DNA of 52,377 nucleotides. It comes from Acidobacteriota bacterium (GTDB lineage: Bacteria > Acidobacteriota > Vicinamibacteria > Vicinamibacterales > CAVVIG01). Each line of letters opens with the position of its first letter. Position 1 is the stretch's first letter. The stretch spans positions 1 through 52,377 of the forward strand of contig QHWJ01000254.1 of NCBI GenBank assembly GCA_003222535.1. Reading direction: 5' to 3'. Under the pieces are notes generated by a model, which had not been told where the DNA came from, did not search any database, and saw nothing but the letters and a program-made list of their open reading frames with translations. Made by a program: the position numbers and the translations under genes. Below are positions 1-8,463 of this stretch, piece by piece.

Positions 1-183
1 TATACCGTTACATGTCTGCTTTTTTGGATCGAATACGCGACTCTCATCGGATAGTTTTTTGGTCGGAGACTAATGGTCGCGATCGAGAAGACTAAAGTCC
101 GCAATCCGGATACTTAAGTTGACGTGTTCACAGATGGACTGGTGGTCACTCGACGATCGAACGCGTTCACACGACGCTCACTC
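1..183. other. Window edge, no recognisable gene
   Basis: This stretch is lower in GC than the rest of the window. None of its six frames shows a recognisable domain before the histidine-kinase fragment begins at about 184. The sequence upstream of that fragment does not continue the kinase, so either a deletion junction or an assembly edge lies here. Confidence 0.4.
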
Positions 184-329
184 AAGTCGCGCGCACGCGA
201 TCCCGGCGGAACTGGACTGGGCTGGCGATCATGAAGCATCTGATCGAGCTGCACGGCGGCAGCGTCCGCGCCGAACACGGGGCCGAAGGCGGCGCTCGAT
301 TCGTGCTGACGCTCCCGATGCAGGGTTGA
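184..329 (+). pseudogene. Frameshifted C-terminal fragment of a PhoR-like sensor histidine kinase
   Basis: One frame reads KSRARDPGGTGLG, the G2 box of a HATPase_c domain as found in PhoR-type kinases. The continuation, LAIMKHLIELHGGSV and then RFVLTLPMQG to a TGA at 327-329, lies in another frame. Adding one base near 219 would restore the usual GTGLGLAI sequence, so this is a single-base deletion or a sequencing error. No dimerisation or N-terminal ATP-binding motifs precede it, so only the last 50 or so codons remain. It lies next to a phosphate transporter and a PhoU-like gene, so it may be the remnant of a phosphate sensor. That role is inference. Confidence 0.7.
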
Positions 330-370
330 CGCGACGGCGATCGCCCGGTGAGCCGCGCGCCGCCCTGGCA

Positions 371-418
371 GGTTGCTGAAAAAGCCAGCAACCTCCAGGC
401 TGCGTTCTGCGGCAGCCT
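371..418. terminator. Two adjacent hairpins between convergent genes
   Basis: GGTTGCT (371-377) pairs with AGCAACC (387-393) across a loop rich in A. AGGCTGC (397-403) pairs with GCAGCCT (412-418). They sit between the kinase remnant and the stop codon of the phosphate transporter, which face each other, so they could end transcription. There is no T-run. The sequence also resembles the ends of some insertion sequences, so an element remnant is the alternative. Confidence 0.35.
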
Positions 419-419
419 G

Positions 420-1409
420 CTACTGTGCGCCGCTCAGGCGCAGAAAGGTGTAGGCCGCGGCAGCGATGGTGAACGCCGCCGGGATGGTGAGAATCCACGC
501 CCACACAATCTGTCCCGCGACGCCCCAGCGCACGGCTGACAGCCGTCGGGTGGCGCCGACGCCGACGATGGCGCCGGTGATGGCGTGGGTCGTGCTCACC
601 GGAACCCCGGTCCGCGTCGCGATGAGCAGCGCGATTGCCGCGCCGGTCTCGGCTGCGAAGCCCCCTACTGGTTGCAGCTTCGTGATCTTCGAGCCCATCG
701 TGTGGATGATCCGCCAGCCGCCCGCGAGCGTGCCGAGACTGATCGCCGTGTGGGCGATGAGGACGACCCAGAACGGAATGGAGAACGTCTCGATGTAGTG
801 CGCCGTATACAACACCCCGGCGATGATCCCCATCGTCTTCTGGGCATCGTTTGCGCCGTGGTTCAGGCTGAAGAACGCCGCCGAGATGAGCTGCAGCCGC
901 CGGAACCAGCGATCGACGCGGGAAGGCGGGGTCCAGCGAAGCAGCCAGTGGATCGCGACCATCAGCGCGAGCCCGGTGGTCAGGCCGATGAGCGGCGAGA
1001 GAAAAATGAAGATGATCGTCTTGGTCCAGCCGCTGGTGATGACGGCCCCAACACCCGCCTTCGCAACCGCTGCACCGGCATATCCGCCGACGAGCGCGTG
1101 CGACGAGCTCGTCGGCAACCCGAAATACCAGGTGATGAGGTCCCAGATGATCGCGCCCGCGAGGCCACCGAAGATGACCGAAAACGTGACGATGTGGATG
1201 TCGATCATCCCGGAGCCGACGGTCTTCGCGACGGCGGTGCCGAAGGTGAACGCCGCGACGAAGTTGAAGAAGGCCGCCCAGATGACCGCCTTGCCGGGCG
1301 ACAGCACACGGGTCGACACCACGGTCGCAATCGAGTTGGCCGCGTCGTGGAACCCGTTGATGTAGTCGAAGACCAGCGCGACGCCGATCAGGCCGGCGAC
1401 GATCAGCAT
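420..1409 (-). CDS. pit: PiT family low-affinity inorganic phosphate transporter
   Basis: The 329-residue membrane protein starts MLIVAGLIGVALVFDYINGF. It carries both PiT/PHO4 signatures: GFHDAANSIATVVSTR near residue 16, and its internal repeat SLNHGANDAQKTMGIIAG near 190. It also has the conserved GLPTSSSHALVGG and GVPVSTTHAITGAI segments. The family moves metal-phosphate complexes with protons or Na+ across the inner membrane. The ATG at 1409 is chosen over the longer open frame because homology starts there and because the upstream DUF47 gene stops 5 nt before it, the usual DUF47-pit operon spacing. Length is normal for a bacterial PiT. The upstream partner is broken, so this gene may now be expressed without its usual accessory protein. 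Confidence 0.93.
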   Translation of the reverse strand: MLIVAGLIGVALVFDYINGFHDAANSIATVVSTRVLSPGKAVIWAAFFNFVAAFTFGTAVAKTVGSGMIDIHIVTFSVIFGGLAGAIIWDLITWYFGLPTSSSHALVGGYAGAAVAKAGVGAVITSGWTKTIIFIFLSPLIGLTTGLALMVAIHWLLRWTPPSRVDRWFRRLQLISAAFFSLNHGANDAQKTMGIIAGVLYTAHYIETFSIPFWVVLIAHTAISLGTLAGGWRIIHTMGSKITKLQPVGGFAAETGAAIALLIATRTGVPVSTTHAITGAIVGVGATRRLSAVRWGVAGQIVWAWILTIPAAFTIAAAAYTFLRLSGAQ

Positions 1410-1414
1410 CGGCG

Positions 1415-1955
1415 CTATCCGTGCTTGACCATGACGCCCTCGAGCACGTTCGCCACGTCTTCGCAGCGATCCGTCGCATCCTCGAGGAAGTCGAGCGCCT
1501 CTTTCCATTTCATCACGACGCTCGGATCACGCTCGTCGTCGAACAGGCGGCTGACGGCTTGCTGGTGGGTCCGGTCCGCTTCGTTCTCGAGGCGGTTGAT
1601 CTCGATCGCGTGCGTCGCGACGCCTTTGCGCTGCTCTATCCCGCCGAGGGCGAGCCGCACCTGATCGGTGCACGCCGTGATGATGCGGGCCAATTCCCGC
1701 GCGCCGAAGCGCACCGACTCGAGCCGGTAGAGGCGCACGAGCGTCGCCGAGGCGTCGATCGCGTCCATCACATCGTCGAGTGAGCGGGCGAGCGCGTGAA
1801 TATCCTCGCGATCGAGCGGCGTGACGAACGTGCGGTTCAGACGCTGGATGATTTCGTGCGTGAGGAAGTCGCACTTGTGCTCGACCTCCTTGATTTCGTC
1901 GGCCTTGTCCCAGACGGGACGTTTCCTCGCGCGGAATCAGCCTGAAGAACGCCAC
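1415..1955 (-). pseudogene. PhoU-like DUF47 phosphate transport accessory protein, internally deleted
   Basis: A good start (GTG at 1955 after GGGAGG) gives VAFFRLIPREE, the typical DUF47 N-terminus. The rest of the family signature, DEIKEVEHKCDFLTHEI and then RTFVTPLDREDIHALA, lies in a different frame. About 28 residues that family members carry between these blocks are absent (estimated from memory of the family). The likely event is one internal deletion near 1905-1925 that also shifted the frame. The downstream frame has a TGA just before the junction and no good start of its own. DUF47 proteins normally accompany PiT transporters, as here. A sequencing or assembly error is possible but would need more than one lost base. 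Confidence 0.75.
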
Positions 1956-2012
1956 TCGCCCTCCCAAGAAGCCTCGCCTGCCGAGGCCAAACCCGTGGAT
2001 TGTCGAAGGCCC

Positions 2013-2030
2013 GTTTACACGGTTTACACG
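2013..2030. promoter_or_regulatory. Tandem 9-bp direct repeat, possible operator
   Basis: GTTTACACG occurs twice head to tail (2013-2021 and 2022-2030) in the spacer upstream of the DUF47-pit pair. The 9-bp period differs from the 11-bp period of classical PhoB or PhoP boxes, so I do not call it a Pho box. No regulator is assigned. Confidence 0.25.
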
Positions 2031-2183
2031 GACGTTATGCCACGGTTATTCAGAGCGGCGCAACGATCCGGCGATCGGTGCTGCTCAGCTTGAAGACAAC
2101 TATCGTGATCGGCCACGCTGCCAGGCGAAGTGGCGCCGAATGATCCGACGAACTCGCGCCAGGCCGTCGGCAGGTTGAAGGCT

Positions 2184-3524
2184 CTAGTGTTCCGGCGGCG
2201 CCGTCCGGGCGCGCCGGCGTCGGCGGCGCCGTCGCTTCCGCCGGAACAGCGGCAGGGGTCCCTCGACACCGTCGCTTGCCGGCGCGGCGGCTCCGTCTTC
2301 TGCCAGGATCGTCTTCCAGTGTTCGACGGTCTCCGGCGCTCCTCCGTGAATCTCCAGCCACGTCAACGCCTCGCGGAAGACGCCGCGGTGGGTCAGGGCG
2401 CGCTGCGCGCGCGGGCTCGCTGACAGATCGCGCATCCGCCGCTGAAGGCCGACGATCTGGCGCAGCCGCTCGACGTCCCGACGCGCGAGCGGCAACTCGC
2501 CGAGCCGGGGACCCGGCGCGTGCCGCGGCTTCCGATCCAGGACGGGAGCCACGTCCTCGCCGGGAATGACACCGGCGTCTGATCCCGATCCGCGAGGTGG
2601 ATACAGCGAGATACCCAGCGGCACGAGCAAGGTGCCGAGGAGGATGGCATTCGACAGCGTGTCGGGCGTCGATTCGAACTGACTGCGGTACGCGTCGAGC
2701 GCCGCGAGCGACTGCCACAGCGGATCGGCCGCGCCCCGATGCAGCTCCGCGGAGATTGGCTGCAGCAGGCCGACGCCGGCCAGACCGCGGAACGCCTTCT
2801 CCGCCGCGCCCGCGCGCAGAATCTTGTAGTACTCCTCCAGCAGTCGCGGGAGCGAGCTCTTCGCGATCTCCTTCCGGTGCGTGCGGATGGCGTCGAGCAA
2901 GGTCGGCTCGATCGTGAAGTTCAGGCGCGCGGCGAGCGCAATCGCGCGCAGCATGCGAACCGGGTCTTCGCGCAGCCGGACGTCCGGATCGCCGATCGAG
3001 CGCACGACGCCCGCGCGCAGATCCTCGAGGCCGCCGACGTAGTCGATCACCGCAAACGTGGCGATGTCGTAAGCGAGCGCGTTGATCGTGAAATCGCGGC
3101 GGAACGCGTCCTGTTCCGGCGTGCCGAAGGTGTTGTCGTGGTGGATGAGATGTTCGCCTTCAGGCGTCGTCGGATCGGGCGCGGGCACGCCGTCCTGCAC
3201 GACTTCCTCGCCCACGCCCACCTGGCGGCGGAACGTGGCGACCTCGATCACCTTCTGCCCGAACTTGACGTGCGCCAGGCGGAAGCGCCGGCCGATGATC
3301 CAGCAGTTTCGGAACAGCTTCTTGACCTGATAGGGGTGCGCGGAGGTGCCAATGTCGAAGTCCTTCGGCCGGCGTCCGAGAAGAAGATCGCGGACGCTGC
3401 CGCCCACCAGATAGGCGGCATGGTCGTACTCCCGCAGCCGATATAAAACCTTCAATGCGTCCGGATCGATGTCGCGGCGGGAGATCGGGTGCTCCTGTCG
3501 CGGAACGATCCTCGGCTCGACCAT
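2184..3524 (-). CDS. pcnB: Poly(A) polymerase / CCA-adding nucleotidyltransferase family, PcnB type
   Basis: The protein belongs to the class II nucleotidyltransferases that add A residues to RNA 3' ends or repair tRNA CCA ends. The start region IVPRQEHPISRRDIDPDALK matches PcnB. The nucleotidyltransferase core follows, with LVGGSVRDLLLGRRPKDFD (GG motif and DxD) and the RRFRLAHVKFG and RRDFTINALAYD segments. A strongly basic tail near the C-terminus (RRKRRRRRRRRAR) resembles the RNA-binding tails of PcnB. The ATG at 3524 is preferred to one 12 codons upstream because a -10/-35 pair ends only 8 nt before it. At 446 residues it is close to the family norm. Poly(A) and CCA activity cannot be told apart with certainty from sequence. 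Confidence 0.9.
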   Translation of the reverse strand: MVEPRIVPRQEHPISRRDIDPDALKVLYRLREYDHAAYLVGGSVRDLLLGRRPKDFDIGTSAHPYQVKKLFRNCWIIGRRFRLAHVKFGQKVIEVATFRRQVGVGEEVVQDGVPAPDPTTPEGEHLIHHDNTFGTPEQDAFRRDFTINALAYDIATFAVIDYVGGLEDLRAGVVRSIGDPDVRLREDPVRMLRAIALAARLNFTIEPTLLDAIRTHRKEIAKSSLPRLLEEYYKILRAGAAEKAFRGLAGVGLLQPISAELHRGAADPLWQSLAALDAYRSQFESTPDTLSNAILLGTLLVPLGISLYPPRGSGSDAGVIPGEDVAPVLDRKPRHAPGPRLGELPLARRDVERLRQIVGLQRRMRDLSASPRAQRALTHRGVFREALTWLEIHGGAPETVEHWKTILAEDGAAAPASDGVEGPLPLFRRKRRRRRRRRARTAPPEH

Positions 3525-3532
3525 CGGCTGGC

Positions 3533-3560
3533 ATTGTACCAAAAGCGTAACAACGGCCAA
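3533..3560 (-). promoter_or_regulatory. Promoter of pcnB, close to the start codon
   Basis: Reading the minus strand, TTGGCC (3555-3560) and TACAAT (3533-3538) are 16 bp apart. The -10 box is only 8 nt from the ATG at 3524, so a transcript starting about 7 nt after it would have almost no leader. Confidence 0.55.
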
Positions 3561-3583
3561 CTAAGCCGTTGATGTCCAACGAC

Positions 3584-3612
3584 TTAGACCGCCATTTGGC
3601 ATGTGCTACCAT
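3584..3612 (+). promoter_or_regulatory. Promoter of the exported helical protein gene
   Basis: TTAGAC (3584-3589) and TACCAT (3607-3612) are 17 bp apart. The -10 box lies 7 nt before the ATG at 3620 and no Shine-Dalgarno sequence fits between them, as at pcnB. Confidence 0.45.
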
Positions 3613-3619
3613 CCCGCCC

Positions 3620-4408
3620 ATGAGTCGCCTGGTTTTCGCGACGGCCATTCTGATGCTGTGGGTCGCCCCGGGGTGGGCGGGTGACGACCCGCTCGTGCGG
3701 GCTCGTCTTCTCTATAACCAGCGTCAGTTCGAAGCGGCCGTGAGCGCGGCTGAACAGGCGCGCCTGACGCCGGCCCGCGCCGACCTCGCGGATCTGGTGG
3801 CAGCACGCGCGTATCTCGAACAGTTTCGCCTGAGCGTCATGTCCGCCGATCTGACGAGCGCGCGCGATCGACTCCGGCGGATCGATCCGCTGCGGTTTGC
3901 GGCGCGCGAGCGCCTCGAGTATGTCGTCGGCCTGGGAGAGACGCTGTTCTTCGACGGCGCGTTCGGTGCGGCGGCGACTGTCTTCGAATCGGTGCTCCAG
4001 AGCCGCGAGGTGCTGACCGGCGAGGCGCGGGAGCGCGTGCTCGACTGGTGGGCCAGCGCGTCGGACCGCGAAGCGAAGCCCCGATCCGATATCGATCGGC
4101 AGGGCATCTATCAACGCATCCGCACGCGCATGGAGGAGGAGATCGCGACGCATCAGGGGAGCGCTGCGGCAGCCTACTGGCTGGCGGCGGCCGCCCGCGC
4201 GCAGGGCGATCTCCAGGCCGCATGGGATGCGGCGCAGGCCGGCTGGGTCCGGGCACCCCTCACAAGCGATCGCGGCGCCGCGCTGCGCGCCGACCTCGAT
4301 CTGCTCGTCCTCCGCGCGATCGTCCCCGATCGAGCGAAAGTCACCGCGCAGTCGCCGGAAACGCTTCGCGCCGAATGGGAGCGATTCAAGGAACTATGGA
4401 ACCGTTAA
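3620..4408 (+). CDS. Exported protein with TPR-like helical repeats, function unknown
   Basis: The 262-residue product starts MSRLVFATAILMLWVAPGWAGDD, a signal peptide with a plausible cleavage after GWA. The mature part is alanine- and arginine-rich and helical. Pairs such as ARLLYNQRQFEAAVSAAEQAR and YWLAAAARAQGDLQAAWDAAQAGW resemble degenerate tetratricopeptide repeats, usually protein-binding scaffolds. No catalytic motif is visible. An upstream in-frame ATG at 3569 would bury the signal peptide and is rejected. The 3' end overlaps the next gene by 13 nt, so the two are probably translated together. A scaffold role for the neighbouring permease is inference only. Confidence 0.7.
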   Translation: MSRLVFATAILMLWVAPGWAGDDPLVRARLLYNQRQFEAAVSAAEQARLTPARADLADLVAARAYLEQFRLSVMSADLTSARDRLRRIDPLRFAARERLEYVVGLGETLFFDGAFGAAATVFESVLQSREVLTGEARERVLDWWASASDREAKPRSDIDRQGIYQRIRTRMEEEIATHQGSAAAAYWLAAAARAQGDLQAAWDAAQAGWVRAPLTSDRGAALRADLDLLVLRAIVPDRAKVTAQSPETLRAEWERFKELWNR

Positions 4409-5748
4409 CGACAACAGTGGGCCGGGATCGAAATGGACCTGTCGTGATCAACGAAGCCCATACCGGGTACCGCGCATTCATCGGAGGATTCATCGCCTTT
4501 CTGGCGCTGACGCTGTTGACGCTCCTGGACGTGCGCCGCGGCTTCCTGTTTCGTGTCTACCCGGTGCGAACGCTGTTTCATGTCTTCACGCCGGCCCATG
4601 GACTGATGCTCGCGTCGGGACTCGTCGGGATGACTGCGTGTTACCGGGCCGCGAGAGGGATCGAGCCGCGACTCTCGGACACGTCGCGGTACGTGAAGGG
4701 GCTGACCTTCGTCATCTTCGCGCTGCTTGTGATGGACCTGTTCGCGTACCGCGGCGTGCCGGCGGCGCGCTCGATCGCCGCGGGTCGCGTCAATGCCGAC
4801 TGGCTGCAGGCCTTCGGCGTCGTCGGATGGCGGAGGCCGATTGCCCAGGCGACCAGCTATCTGCTCAACGTCTGGCACGCGACCATGCTCGGGATTCTCA
4901 TTTCCGGTCTGACGCTGTCGATTCTGCCCATGTATCTGAAGCTGTACTGCACGCGAGGAGGCTTCACCGGCACGTTGTTCGGGGCGATGTTCGCGTTACC
5001 GCAGCCGTTCTGCTCGTGCTGCTCGTCGGTCATGGCGCCGTCATTTGCGCGACGAGGCGCCTCCACGAACTTCCTGCTCTCGTTCGTCATCGGCGCGCCG
5101 ATGCTGAACGTCACGACAGTGGTGCTGGCCCTCGCTCTTCTGCCGGCGCCATTCGCCGTCACGCGCATCGTTGCCGGGCTCTTCGTGACGGTCGGGGTCA
5201 CCTACCTGGTCGCGCGAATCGCGGACGGGTGGGATCATCCGCGGGTCGTGATCGCGGGGACAGGACCGGTCAGCGGCCGGCTGCAGCGCATCGGAGGAAG
5301 CTACCTCTCCCTGTTCGACCGCGACTGGATTGCAGGCAGTCGTCCGGAGACCCTCGAGACGCCATCGCAGCTGTTGGGCGCCTGGTTGCACGCCAGCGGT
5401 CGGATCGCGCTGGTGCTCGTGCCCACGCTTTGGGTATGGAGCGTCGTCGCCGCCGGGATCTTTCAGGCGCTCCCGCCGGCATTCGGCAATAACCTCCCGA
5501 GCGTCGCGCTGGCTGCGTTCGGCGGCACGTTCTTCATGATTTCAACCTGGTCCGAAATCCCGATGGCGCTCCAATTGATTCAGTCGGGGATCGACGGCCC
5601 GGCGGCCGCTCTGCTGGTCGTGCTGCCCGCCATCAGCCTGCCGTGCATGATGCTTCTCGGGGGCTCGCTAGGGCGCTTCCGCATGATCGCGTTGCTCTCG
5701 GTCGGAGTGATTGTCGCAGGCATCGTGGCCGGTGCGATGTTCCTGTAA
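4396..5748 (+). CDS. Permease of the DUF318/ArsP (YraQ) type
   Basis: The 450-residue protein has roughly ten membrane segments. A hallmark sequence PQPFCSCCSSVMAPSFARRG lies near residue 210, followed by FVIGAPMLNVTTVVLALALLP. This corresponds to the P-x-CSCG...P...RRG block of PF03773 permeases, whose members include ArsP-type organoarsenical exporters and YraQ. The usual CSCG is CSCC here, giving an extra cysteine. The start ATG at 4396 has AAGGAA upstream and sits inside the end of the preceding gene. No arsenic or metal regulator is nearby, so the substrate is unknown. Confidence 0.72.
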   Translation: MEPLTTTVGRDRNGPVVINEAHTGYRAFIGGFIAFLALTLLTLLDVRRGFLFRVYPVRTLFHVFTPAHGLMLASGLVGMTACYRAARGIEPRLSDTSRYVKGLTFVIFALLVMDLFAYRGVPAARSIAAGRVNADWLQAFGVVGWRRPIAQATSYLLNVWHATMLGILISGLTLSILPMYLKLYCTRGGFTGTLFGAMFALPQPFCSCCSSVMAPSFARRGASTNFLLSFVIGAPMLNVTTVVLALALLPAPFAVTRIVAGLFVTVGVTYLVARIADGWDHPRVVIAGTGPVSGRLQRIGGSYLSLFDRDWIAGSRPETLETPSQLLGAWLHASGRIALVLVPTLWVWSVVAAGIFQALPPAFGNNLPSVALAAFGGTFFMISTWSEIPMALQLIQSGIDGPAAALLVVLPAISLPCMMLLGGSLGRFRMIALLSVGVIVAGIVAGAMFL

Positions 5749-5752
5749 TCGA

Positions 5753-8437
5753 TCAGGCCTTCGCGTCCTTCCAGTTCTCGCCAATGCCGATGTCGACGGT
5801 GATCGGCACCTTCAGCACTACGGCCGACTGCATGCCGTCGCGCACGATTTCGGCGACTTCCGCGGCGCGTGCCTTCGGCACCTCGAACAGCAGCTCGTCG
5901 TGCACGGTGAGGATCATCCGCGCGTCGGGGTATGGCGCGAGCGCGGCGTGGACGCCGATCATCGCCTTCTTCAGGATATCGGCGGCCGTGCCCTGAATCG
6001 GCAGGTTGACGGCGACGCGCTCGGCGGCCGACCGCCGCTGAAAGTCGCGGCTTGTCAGCTCTGACACGAGCCGGCGGCGTCCGAAGAGCGTCTTCACGAT
6101 CCCCGTCGCCCGCGCTTCTTCGAGCGTCCGATCGAGGAACGCCCGCACGCGCGGAAAGCCCGCGAAGTACGCGTCGATGAATTCCTGCGCCGCCTGCGGC
6201 GTGACGCCGATGTCCTTCGACAGCGTGAAGGCGGTCTTGCCGTACAGCAGCGCGTAGTTCACCATCTTCGCCTTGCTGCGCAGTTCGTGCGGATCGCGTC
6301 CGGTATTCGCGCCGAAGATCTTGAGCGCAGTCTGCTCGTGGAAATCGGCGCCCCGCTGAAAGGCATCGATGAGCAGCTCGTCCCCGGCGAGGTGCGCCAG
6401 CACGCGGAACTCGATTTGCGAGTAGTCCGCCGAGACGAGCACGTTCCCCGGGTCGGCGATGAACGCCCGGCGGATCTCGCGGCCCAGGGAAGTCCGGATC
6501 GGGATGTTCTGCAGGTTCGGGTCGCTGCTGCTCAGGCGGCCCGTGGAGGCGACCGCCTGATTGAAGCAGGTGTGGACCCGGCCGGTGTCCGGGTTCACGA
6601 GCTGCGGCAACGCGTCGATGTAGGTGCCTTTCAGCTTCATCAACCCGCGCCACTCGAGAATCTGCCGGGGCAGATCGTGGCCGAGCGCGAGCTCCTCCAG
6701 CACCTCGACCGCGGTCGACGGCGCGCGTGAGGTCCCGGTCCGCTTCAGCACCGGCAGCTGCAGCTTGTCGAACAGGATTTCCGCGAGCTGTTTCGGCGAG
6801 TTGATGTTGAACTCGCCGCCGGCCATCTCGAAAATCCTCGCGGTGCGCTGCGCGAGGTCCTGCTCGACCTTCAGAGAGAGCCCGGCCATCGCACCGCCGT
6901 CCACGCGGATGCCGGCGCGTTCGACAGCTATCAGGACCGGGACCAGCGGCAGCTCGAGGGTCTCGTAGACGTCGTTCAACTGCTCCTTCACGAGCAGCCC
7001 GCGGAAGATCGGCGCGAGCTGACCGGCCAGATCGGCGCGCTCGCCCGCGTAGTCGACGGCCGCCTCGACCGGCAGGTCGGCGAGCGACAGCGCCTTGACG
7101 CCCCGCCCGCAGACGTCCTCCTCGGTCAGCGCCTTGTAGCTCGTGTGCTCGAGCGCGAGATCCTCGAGGCGGTGCTCGGAGCGCGTCGCGTCCACCAGAT
7201 AGCTCGCCAGCATCGTATCGGTGTCGAGCCCCCGGAGCGTCACCCCGTGGCGCGCCAGGACGATCGCGTCGAATTTCAGATCGTGACCCTCTTTCCGGAC
7301 GGTCTCGTCTTCGAGCAGCGGGCGAAGCACGTCGAGCGCCACGTCGAGCGGCATGCTGGAGGTGTCGCCGAGCGCCTGGTGGCCCACCGGCACATAGTCG
7401 GCTTCGCGCGGCGCGGTCGAGAACGCCAGGCCGACAATCGACGCGCGCATGGCGGTCGGGCGGTCCGGCAGGACGCGGAGCGCGAACCGTCCGGCGGCCC
7501 GCAGGCGATCCACCAGCTGCCGCACCTCCTCCGCCGTAGTGACGACGCGGTAGGTTTTGGCGATGGAGCCGGCCGTGGGCGCGTACTCCTTGGCGATCGT
7601 CCGGAAACCGAGCTCGTTGAAGATCTGGAAGCTTCGCTCGCGGGACCCGCCGCGGTACTGCAACGCCGGCGGGTCGAGGTCCACCGGCACATCGGTGCGG
7701 ATGCGCGCGAGCTCGCGGCTCCGGCGCGCCTGCTCGGCATTCGCGAGGAGGCCTTCGCGATAACGCTTGTGTTTCACTTCCGGGGCGTGCGCGAGGAGAT
7801 TCTCGAGCGATCCGTACGCGGCGATCAGCTCGCGCGCCCCCTTTTCGCCGATGCCCGGCACGCCCTTGATGTTGTCGATCGTGTCGCCCATCAGCGCCAG
7901 CACGTCCACGACGAGATCGGGGGCGACGCCGAACTTCTCCTTGACGCCCTCCGCGTCGTACCACGTGCCCTCTTCCCTCGGATTGAAGACGCGGATGCGG
8001 TCGCGGACGAGTTGATAGAAATCCTTGTCTCCCGTGACGATCGCCACCTCGAAGCCGGCCGCGGCCGCTTTCTCCGCCAGCGTCCCGATCACATCGTCGG
8101 CTTCGTAGCGCTCGGACGTGAGGATGGGCACGCCCAATGCCTCGCACGCCGCGTGCACCATCGGGATCTGCTCGGCGAGCTCGTCCGGCATCGGCGCGCG
8201 GTTGGCTTTGTAGTCGGCGACGAGGTCGTCGCGGAACGTCCGGCCCGGCAAATCGAAGGACGCCGCGATGTGCTCCGGCCTGTGCTCGTTGAGGAGCTTG
8301 CGGAGCATCGTGACGAAGATGTACACGGCATTGGTCGGCGTGCCTTGCGCGTTGCGAAGCAGTCCGCCGTCGATCGTGCGGACCGGCGCGTGATAGGCGC
8401 GGTACATCTGCGAGCTGCCGTCGATCAGATAGAGCAC
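5753..8437 (-). CDS. polA: DNA polymerase I
   Basis: This 894-residue family A polymerase carries an N-terminal 5'-3' exonuclease (LYLIDGSSQMYRAYHA, RYEADDVIGTLA, VTGDKDFYQL, GVPGIGEKGA), a central 3'-5' exonuclease-like domain and a polymerase domain. Polymerase motif A is DYSQIEFRVLAHLAGD, the motif B helix is AKMVNYALLYGKTAF and motif C is LTVHDELLFEV. The proofreading domain looks inactive. The Exo I segment FALRVLP lacks the D-x-E acids, and Exo III YAGERAD has Arg in place of the catalytic Asp; only Asp in DLKFD remains. The start is a GTG at 8437 with no Shine-Dalgarno but a TATAGT box 8 nt upstream. It ends 4 nt from the convergent permease. Confidence 0.95.
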   Translation of the reverse strand: MLYLIDGSSQMYRAYHAPVRTIDGGLLRNAQGTPTNAVYIFVTMLRKLLNEHRPEHIAASFDLPGRTFRDDLVADYKANRAPMPDELAEQIPMVHAACEALGVPILTSERYEADDVIGTLAEKAAAAGFEVAIVTGDKDFYQLVRDRIRVFNPREEGTWYDAEGVKEKFGVAPDLVVDVLALMGDTIDNIKGVPGIGEKGARELIAAYGSLENLLAHAPEVKHKRYREGLLANAEQARRSRELARIRTDVPVDLDPPALQYRGGSRERSFQIFNELGFRTIAKEYAPTAGSIAKTYRVVTTAEEVRQLVDRLRAAGRFALRVLPDRPTAMRASIVGLAFSTAPREADYVPVGHQALGDTSSMPLDVALDVLRPLLEDETVRKEGHDLKFDAIVLARHGVTLRGLDTDTMLASYLVDATRSEHRLEDLALEHTSYKALTEEDVCGRGVKALSLADLPVEAAVDYAGERADLAGQLAPIFRGLLVKEQLNDVYETLELPLVPVLIAVERAGIRVDGGAMAGLSLKVEQDLAQRTARIFEMAGGEFNINSPKQLAEILFDKLQLPVLKRTGTSRAPSTAVEVLEELALGHDLPRQILEWRGLMKLKGTYIDALPQLVNPDTGRVHTCFNQAVASTGRLSSSDPNLQNIPIRTSLGREIRRAFIADPGNVLVSADYSQIEFRVLAHLAGDELLIDAFQRGADFHEQTALKIFGANTGRDPHELRSKAKMVNYALLYGKTAFTLSKDIGVTPQAAQEFIDAYFAGFPRVRAFLDRTLEEARATGIVKTLFGRRRLVSELTSRDFQRRSAAERVAVNLPIQGTAADILKKAMIGVHAALAPYPDARMILTVHDELLFEVPKARAAEVAEIVRDGMQSAVVLKVPITVDIGIGENWKDAKA

Positions 8438-8445
8438 AAATTTTT

Positions 8446-8451
8446 ACTATA
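8446..8451 (-). promoter_or_regulatory. -10 box of polA, 8 nt from the start codon
   Basis: TATAGT on the minus strand lies exactly 8 nt upstream of the polA GTG. No convincing -35 hexamer is seen at 16-18 bp. Confidence 0.4.
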
Positions 8452-8463
8452 TCATTCGCGATT

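Noticed and set aside
2013-2030. Pho box upstream of DUF47-pit
   Set aside because: The repeat period is 9 bp, not 11, and the hexamers do not match PhoB. It is listed only as a possible operator.
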